Both the position numbers and the translations under genes were made by a program. Positions 62,874-64,000 of a DNA stretch of 64,000 bases are shown piece by piece (position 1 is the stretch's first letter; each line of letters begins with the position of its first letter). The notes under the pieces were generated by a model that saw nothing but the letters and a program-made list of their open reading frames with translations, searched no databases and had not been told where the DNA came from. The stretch covers positions 572,880-636,879 of the forward strand of contig NZ_JAUOPC010000001.1 in NCBI RefSeq assembly GCF_030546805.1, written 5' to 3'. This stretch comes from Cyclobacterium sp. 1_MG-2023. GTDB lineage: Bacteria > Bacteroidota > Bacteroidia > Cytophagales > Cyclobacteriaceae.

Positions 62874-64000
62874 ATTGATGAGTGTGAAAATTTATTATTT
62901 TGTTCAATTTTAACAATGAGAATAAATTTATTGAATAAGGCGCTTAATAAATAATTACCTAATAACTGATAATCAATATATTAGATATCCAAGTTTTTCA
63001 TGAAAAGTTTGCATCGTATGTCATTGTCCCTTTTTCGGGAAATTAAATACCTCTTAGGCAAAATAGGCTAAGATTAACTTATTTAACATGTGCCTTATTC
63101 AATAAATTTAACTTTTTAAAAATTCATCCTTAATCCCCCTCTATAGTGGTATGTTATACTTTTATCAGCTAGGTGCGAATTTTCATCCCTACAATCCATA
63201 TCAATCTTAAAACAATCCTACACATTTATCTACGACCACTTGACATTTGAAAAATAGAGCGTTTCCTGACATCTTATTTGTTAACCCTCTCCCATAGCTA
63301 AAAATAGTTTATCCGCACAGGAATTACAAATGAATTTTACACAATTAAATAACAGTAGAATGCTTAATTTGAATGGTTTTCAATTTCCTTCAAAGAATTT
63401 CCAAATTTTGTACATATGTTTACAGGAGGTAAATTGGCAATCCTTTACTAATAACGTATTACGACTTTACATGAGAACAGGAATTAAGGTACGTAGTGAG
63501 TTCTTCCTTCAGTTGGAGATCAACTTAACCACACTTTCTATTCGAAACATTAAAAAAAAGCACTAAAGTCTATAACTTTAAATTAAACACACCAAAAACC
63601 AACGAATTATTAAAGAATATAATTAAATTAACAGGTATAAAGATTAAAGGAAATAAGTGTACTTTAGTGATGGTAAAAAAGAGAACTTCAAGATAAATGA
63701 CTCGAACGATTACCATAATAACAAATTAGATTATTATTATATATAGCCTTAATACTAAAAGAACTACGGAACAGAATATTAATGCAAAAATTTTAGGTAT
63801 GAGTATTGAACCAAAAATTGAAGATTATTTTGAAATAAATAATAATAATAATGAATATCGGTATAAGGATAATAATAAATATAATAACAAATCAAAAACA
63901 GTATTTGAGAAAATCCCAGAGGGTGGCTATTTCGGTCTGACCATGCCAGTGATTTCGGTCAAACCGTGCCACTAAGAAAGATCATTTAAAGTAGGTTAAT
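62874..64000. other. AT-rich gene-poor end of the window
   Basis: This is 1127 bp with no convincing gene. A 78-codon plus frame at 63330-63566 and a 58-codon frame at 63799-63975 are low-complexity and are not called. From about 63830 to 63890 there is a simple AAT-rich stretch. At 63928-63973 lies an IS21-like terminal repeat, so a mobile element may continue beyond the window. Confidence 0.5.
63928..63973 (+). repeat. 23-bp imperfect direct repeat, IS21-like terminus
   Basis: Units 63928-63950 and 63951-63973 share 18 of 23 bases around ATTTCGGTC and end TGCCA(G/C)T. Multiple short repeats of this style with a nearby start of a transposase operon are typical of IS21-family ends in Bacteroidota. 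The element itself would lie outside the window, so the call is tentative. Confidence 0.45.

Noticed and set aside
63330..63566. 78-codon plus frame near the right end
   Set aside because: Composition not protein-like, no neighbour in the same frame, and it lies in a gene-poor AT-rich region.
63799..63975. 58-codon plus frame running through the IS21-like repeat
   Set aside because: Asn-rich simple sequence (AAT repeats) reading into a terminal repeat; more likely chance than a gene.

Overview
The window looks like a chromosomal segment of a Bacteroidota bacterium, most likely a marine or soil Cytophagales of the Cyclobacteriaceae type (Cyclobacterium/Echinicola/Algoriphagus-like). The reasons are two SusC/SusD pairs, many lipoproteins with a Bacteroidota lipobox, LytS/LytTR two-component pairs, DUF4270, DUF2141 and DUF983 proteins, a low-GC genome and a scarcity of clear Shine-Dalgarno sites. 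The genus is an inference. I saw no rRNA, tRNA or CRISPR array, although I could not run a covariance search.

Layout. 1-4.9 kb: fragments and small genes, an HPt-like protein, gamma-glutamyltransferase, an S41 protease and an outer-membrane protein. 5.1-16.5 kb (minus strand): a nutrient-uptake region with a ceramidase-like hydrolase, SusD, SusC, an unusual zinc-ribbon/SDR fusion, and a sulfatase lipoprotein. 17.0-24.9 kb: a three-gene accessory island that looks like anti-phage or conflict defence. 25.7-32.3 kb: small housekeeping or hypothetical envelope genes (mutarotase-like, DUF983, DUF4833, DUF2652, NRDE, YceI, OB-fold). 32.9-44.1 kb: a second SusC/SusD locus with a CBM9-like protein and a Tat-type exported protein, an M81/MlrC peptidase and a BASS transporter. 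44.4-58.3 kb: envelope and signalling genes; a DUF4270-Kelch-LytS-LytTR cluster converges on a TolC/RND/adaptor efflux operon, and a second LytS-LytTR pair diverges from it. 58.8-61.9 kb: a phytoene-desaturase-like oxidoreductase with an HTTM membrane protein. 62-64 kb: AT-rich, gene-poor sequence ending in what looks like the terminus of an IS21-like element.

The most interesting part is the island at 17.0-24.9 kb. It holds (i) a protein with an N-terminal nucleoside-deoxyribosyltransferase/TIR-like domain fused to a bacterial STING domain, with no CD-NTase gene nearby; (ii) a 955-residue protein that reads as SLOG, 2TM ion channel with a non-canonical filter, two RCK/TrkA-N-like domains and RyR; and (iii) a 1186-residue TIR-STAND NTPase-TPR protein with a C-terminal gamma-glutamylcyclotransferase-like domain. 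TIR enzymes make cyclic ADP-ribose isomers, the SLOG domain of Thoeris ThsA binds one, and animal ryanodine receptors respond to cADPR. TIR next to a SLOG/RyR channel therefore suggests a Thoeris-like pathway whose effector is an ion channel. This is a hypothesis from domain content. Members of a dispersed CACC-rich repeat lie on both sides of the island.

Two other points stand out. A perfect 30-bp palindrome followed by a T-run lies inside the first codons of a LytS-type kinase gene. An EF-hand calcium-binding loop sits in the cytoplasmic linker of the RND pump.
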